Below are positions 62,886-64,000 of a DNA stretch of 64,000 nucleotides, piece after piece. The stretch spans positions 1,240,001 to 1,304,000 of the forward strand of contig NZ_JABWRB020000001.1 in NCBI RefSeq assembly GCF_014268745.2, written 5' to 3'. The translations under genes were made by a program, and so were the position numbers. Source of the DNA: Pseudomonas zanjanensis (lineage in GTDB: Bacteria; Pseudomonadota; Gammaproteobacteria; Pseudomonadales; Pseudomonadaceae). How positions within the stretch are numbered: position 1 is the first letter of the stretch; each line of letters opens with the position of its first letter. The notes under the pieces were generated by a model that was given only the letters and a program-made list of their open reading frames with translations, searched no databases and had not been told where the DNA came from.

Positions 62886-63905
62886 ATGGCGACGATCAAG
62901 GATGTAGCGGCGCTCGCGGGTATTTCCTACACCACCGTGTCCCACGTGGTGAACAAGACGCGACCGGTCAGCGAGGAGGTGCGGCTCAAGGTCGAGGCGG
63001 CCATCGAGCGCCTGGACTACGTGCCCAGCGCCGTGGCCCGGTCGCTCAAGGCCAAGACCACGGCGACCATCGGCCTGCTGGTGCCCAACAGCCTCAACCC
63101 TTACTTTGCCGAACTGGCCCGGGGCATCGAGGATTACTGTGAGCGCAACGGCTATTGCGTGATCCTGTGCAACTCCGACGACAACCCGGACAAGCAACGC
63201 AGCTACCTGCGGGTATTGCTGGAAAAACGTATCGATGGGCTGATCTTCGCGTCCACCGGCGGTGATGTCGGCCTGGCCGAGGGGCTGGCCAACGTGCGCA
63301 CGCCCATGGTGATCGTCGACCGCGGGCTCGAGGGTGTCGATGCGGACCTGGTGCGCATCGATCATGAATACGGCGCCTACCTGGCGACCCGGCATCTGTT
63401 GGAGCTGGGGCACCGCGATATTGCCTTCATTGGCGGCCCGGCCAATACCAGCGTGGCGCAAATGCGCTTGGCCGGTTACTGCCGAGCGCTGAAAGAGGCG
63501 GGGATCGAGTTGCCCGTCGAGCGCATGCTCGAAAGCGACTTCACCAGTACCGGCGGCTACCGCGCCGCTGCGCAACTGCTTGAGCGGCAGCCGCCCAGCG
63601 CGATCTTTGCGGCCAACGACATGATCGGCATCGGTGTGCTGCGTGCCGCCGCCGAACGCAACGTGCGCGTGCCCAGCGAACTGTCGGTCATCGGTTTCGA
63701 CGACATCCAGATGAGCCGTTATGTCTATCCGGCGTTGACCACGGTGGGGCAGTCGATCCTGCAGCTTGGCGAGATGGCGGCCGAAGTGCTGCTGCTGCGT
63801 ATCGCGACGCCGAGCCTTGCCACTGACCAGCGGATCGTGACGCCGAGTATTGTCCTGCGAGAGTCGACTGCACCGCTGTCCGGTACATTCGCCCAATACC
63901 GCTGA
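62886..63905 (+). CDS. rbsR: LacI-family ribose operon repressor
   Basis: Repressor of 339 residues. Helix-turn-helix at the start (ATIKDVAALAGISYTTVSHV, followed by VSEEVRLKVEAAIERLDYVP) and the hinge ARSLK; a type I PBP-like ligand domain follows (TIGLLVPNSLNPYFAELARG). Three bases after rbsC. Likely binds the palindrome at 59273 and is released by ribose. Confidence 0.92.
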   Translation: MATIKDVAALAGISYTTVSHVVNKTRPVSEEVRLKVEAAIERLDYVPSAVARSLKAKTTATIGLLVPNSLNPYFAELARGIEDYCERNGYCVILCNSDDNPDKQRSYLRVLLEKRIDGLIFASTGGDVGLAEGLANVRTPMVIVDRGLEGVDADLVRIDHEYGAYLATRHLLELGHRDIAFIGGPANTSVAQMRLAGYCRALKEAGIELPVERMLESDFTSTGGYRAAAQLLERQPPSAIFAANDMIGIGVLRAAAERNVRVPSELSVIGFDDIQMSRYVYPALTTVGQSILQLGEMAAEVLLLRIATPSLATDQRIVTPSIVLRESTAPLSGTFAQYR

Positions 63906-63928
63906 ACCGAATTGATGAGTAGTGATGT

Positions 63929-64000
63929 ATGCCAGCAAAAGTAGTGGTAATAGGCAGCCTGAACATGGACCTGGTGACCCGGGCGCCGCGCCTGCCCCGT
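63929..64000 (+). CDS. rbsK: Ribokinase, N-terminal fragment at window edge
   Basis: Only 24 codons are visible: MPAKVVVIGSLNMDLVTRAP, the classic start of PfkB-family ribokinases (GSxNxD). Phosphorylates ribose at O5. It lies 23 bases after rbsR; the remainder is outside the window. Confidence 0.88.
   Translation, partial: MPAKVVVIGSLNMDLVTRAPRLPR

Noticed and set aside
61854..63938. 694-codon minus-strand frame opposite rbsC and rbsR
   Set aside because: Composition rich in H, Q, R, D and G as expected for an antisense frame in G+C-rich DNA; the rbs genes explain the region.

Overview
The window looks like a chromosomal segment of a Pseudomonas of the P. fluorescens complex. The evidence is high G+C, strongly Pseudomonas-like proteins (RsmE, the ribose operon rbsBACR-rbsK, a 2-oxoadipate dioxygenase, glnS-cysS, tamA-tamB) and about 35 REP elements of two sequence types scattered between genes. 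I saw no rRNA, tRNA, CRISPR array, phage, integrase or complete insertion sequence by eye.

Layout. 1-2121: the 3' part of a glucarate dehydratase gene is missing at the left edge; a divergent FCD-type GntR regulator follows, with two matching TTGT-N3-ACAA operators between them. 2445-4087: an alpha/beta hydrolase and an unrecognised protein. 4227-22398: one tightly packed minus-strand operon of 16 genes for an exopolysaccharide of the Wzx/Wzy type. In transcription order it has UDP-glucose dehydrogenase, UDP-glucuronate 4-epimerase, initiating sugar transferase, a P-loop ATPase with a degenerate Walker A, Wza-like exporter, Wzz-like chain-length protein, a GT4, a Wzy/ligase-like polymerase, two GT2s, a NodB-type deacetylase, a flippase, a secreted glycosidase-like protein, two acyltransferases and a ChbG-like deacetylase. 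22773-24470: a divergent membrane phosphotransferase of the sulfatase superfamily.

24823-29019 is a three-gene ABC transporter and AttH-like lipoprotein operon, followed by two very small acidic proteins. 30029-30547 is a lone hcp gene (type VI secretion) with a TTG start and a sigma-54-like promoter. 30846-36664 holds hglS-like 2-oxoadipate dioxygenase, an alpha/beta hydrolase, a MASE2-GGDEF diguanylate cyclase, a carboxypeptidase G2-like M20 peptidase and a DUF6124-type small protein. That small gene is preceded by a striking structured leader with competing helices and lies between two near-identical REPINs. 37139-45800 has a PstS-OmpA fusion, xthA, a GNAT enzyme and the outer-membrane assembly pair tamA-tamB.

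45964-50910 is a MarR-controlled EmrAB/OMF drug-efflux operon with two clear palindromic operators. 51039-55638 holds lpxH, ppiB, glnS and cysS. 55952-59193 has a DUF2214 membrane protein, rsmE, a SPOR-type lipoprotein, a DUF1654 gene under a LexA-like box followed by endonuclease I, and a coiled-coil hypothetical protein. 59340-64000 is the ribose uptake operon rbsB-rbsA-rbsC-rbsR-rbsK with a perfect LacI-type operator at the promoter; rbsK is cut by the right edge.

The most rewarding places for follow-up are the switch-like leader before the DUF6124 gene, the exopolysaccharide operon with its lysine-less P-loop protein and end-modification genes, and the SOS-box/DUF1654/endonuclease unit. 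All sequence comparisons were made by eye; no search or folding program was run.
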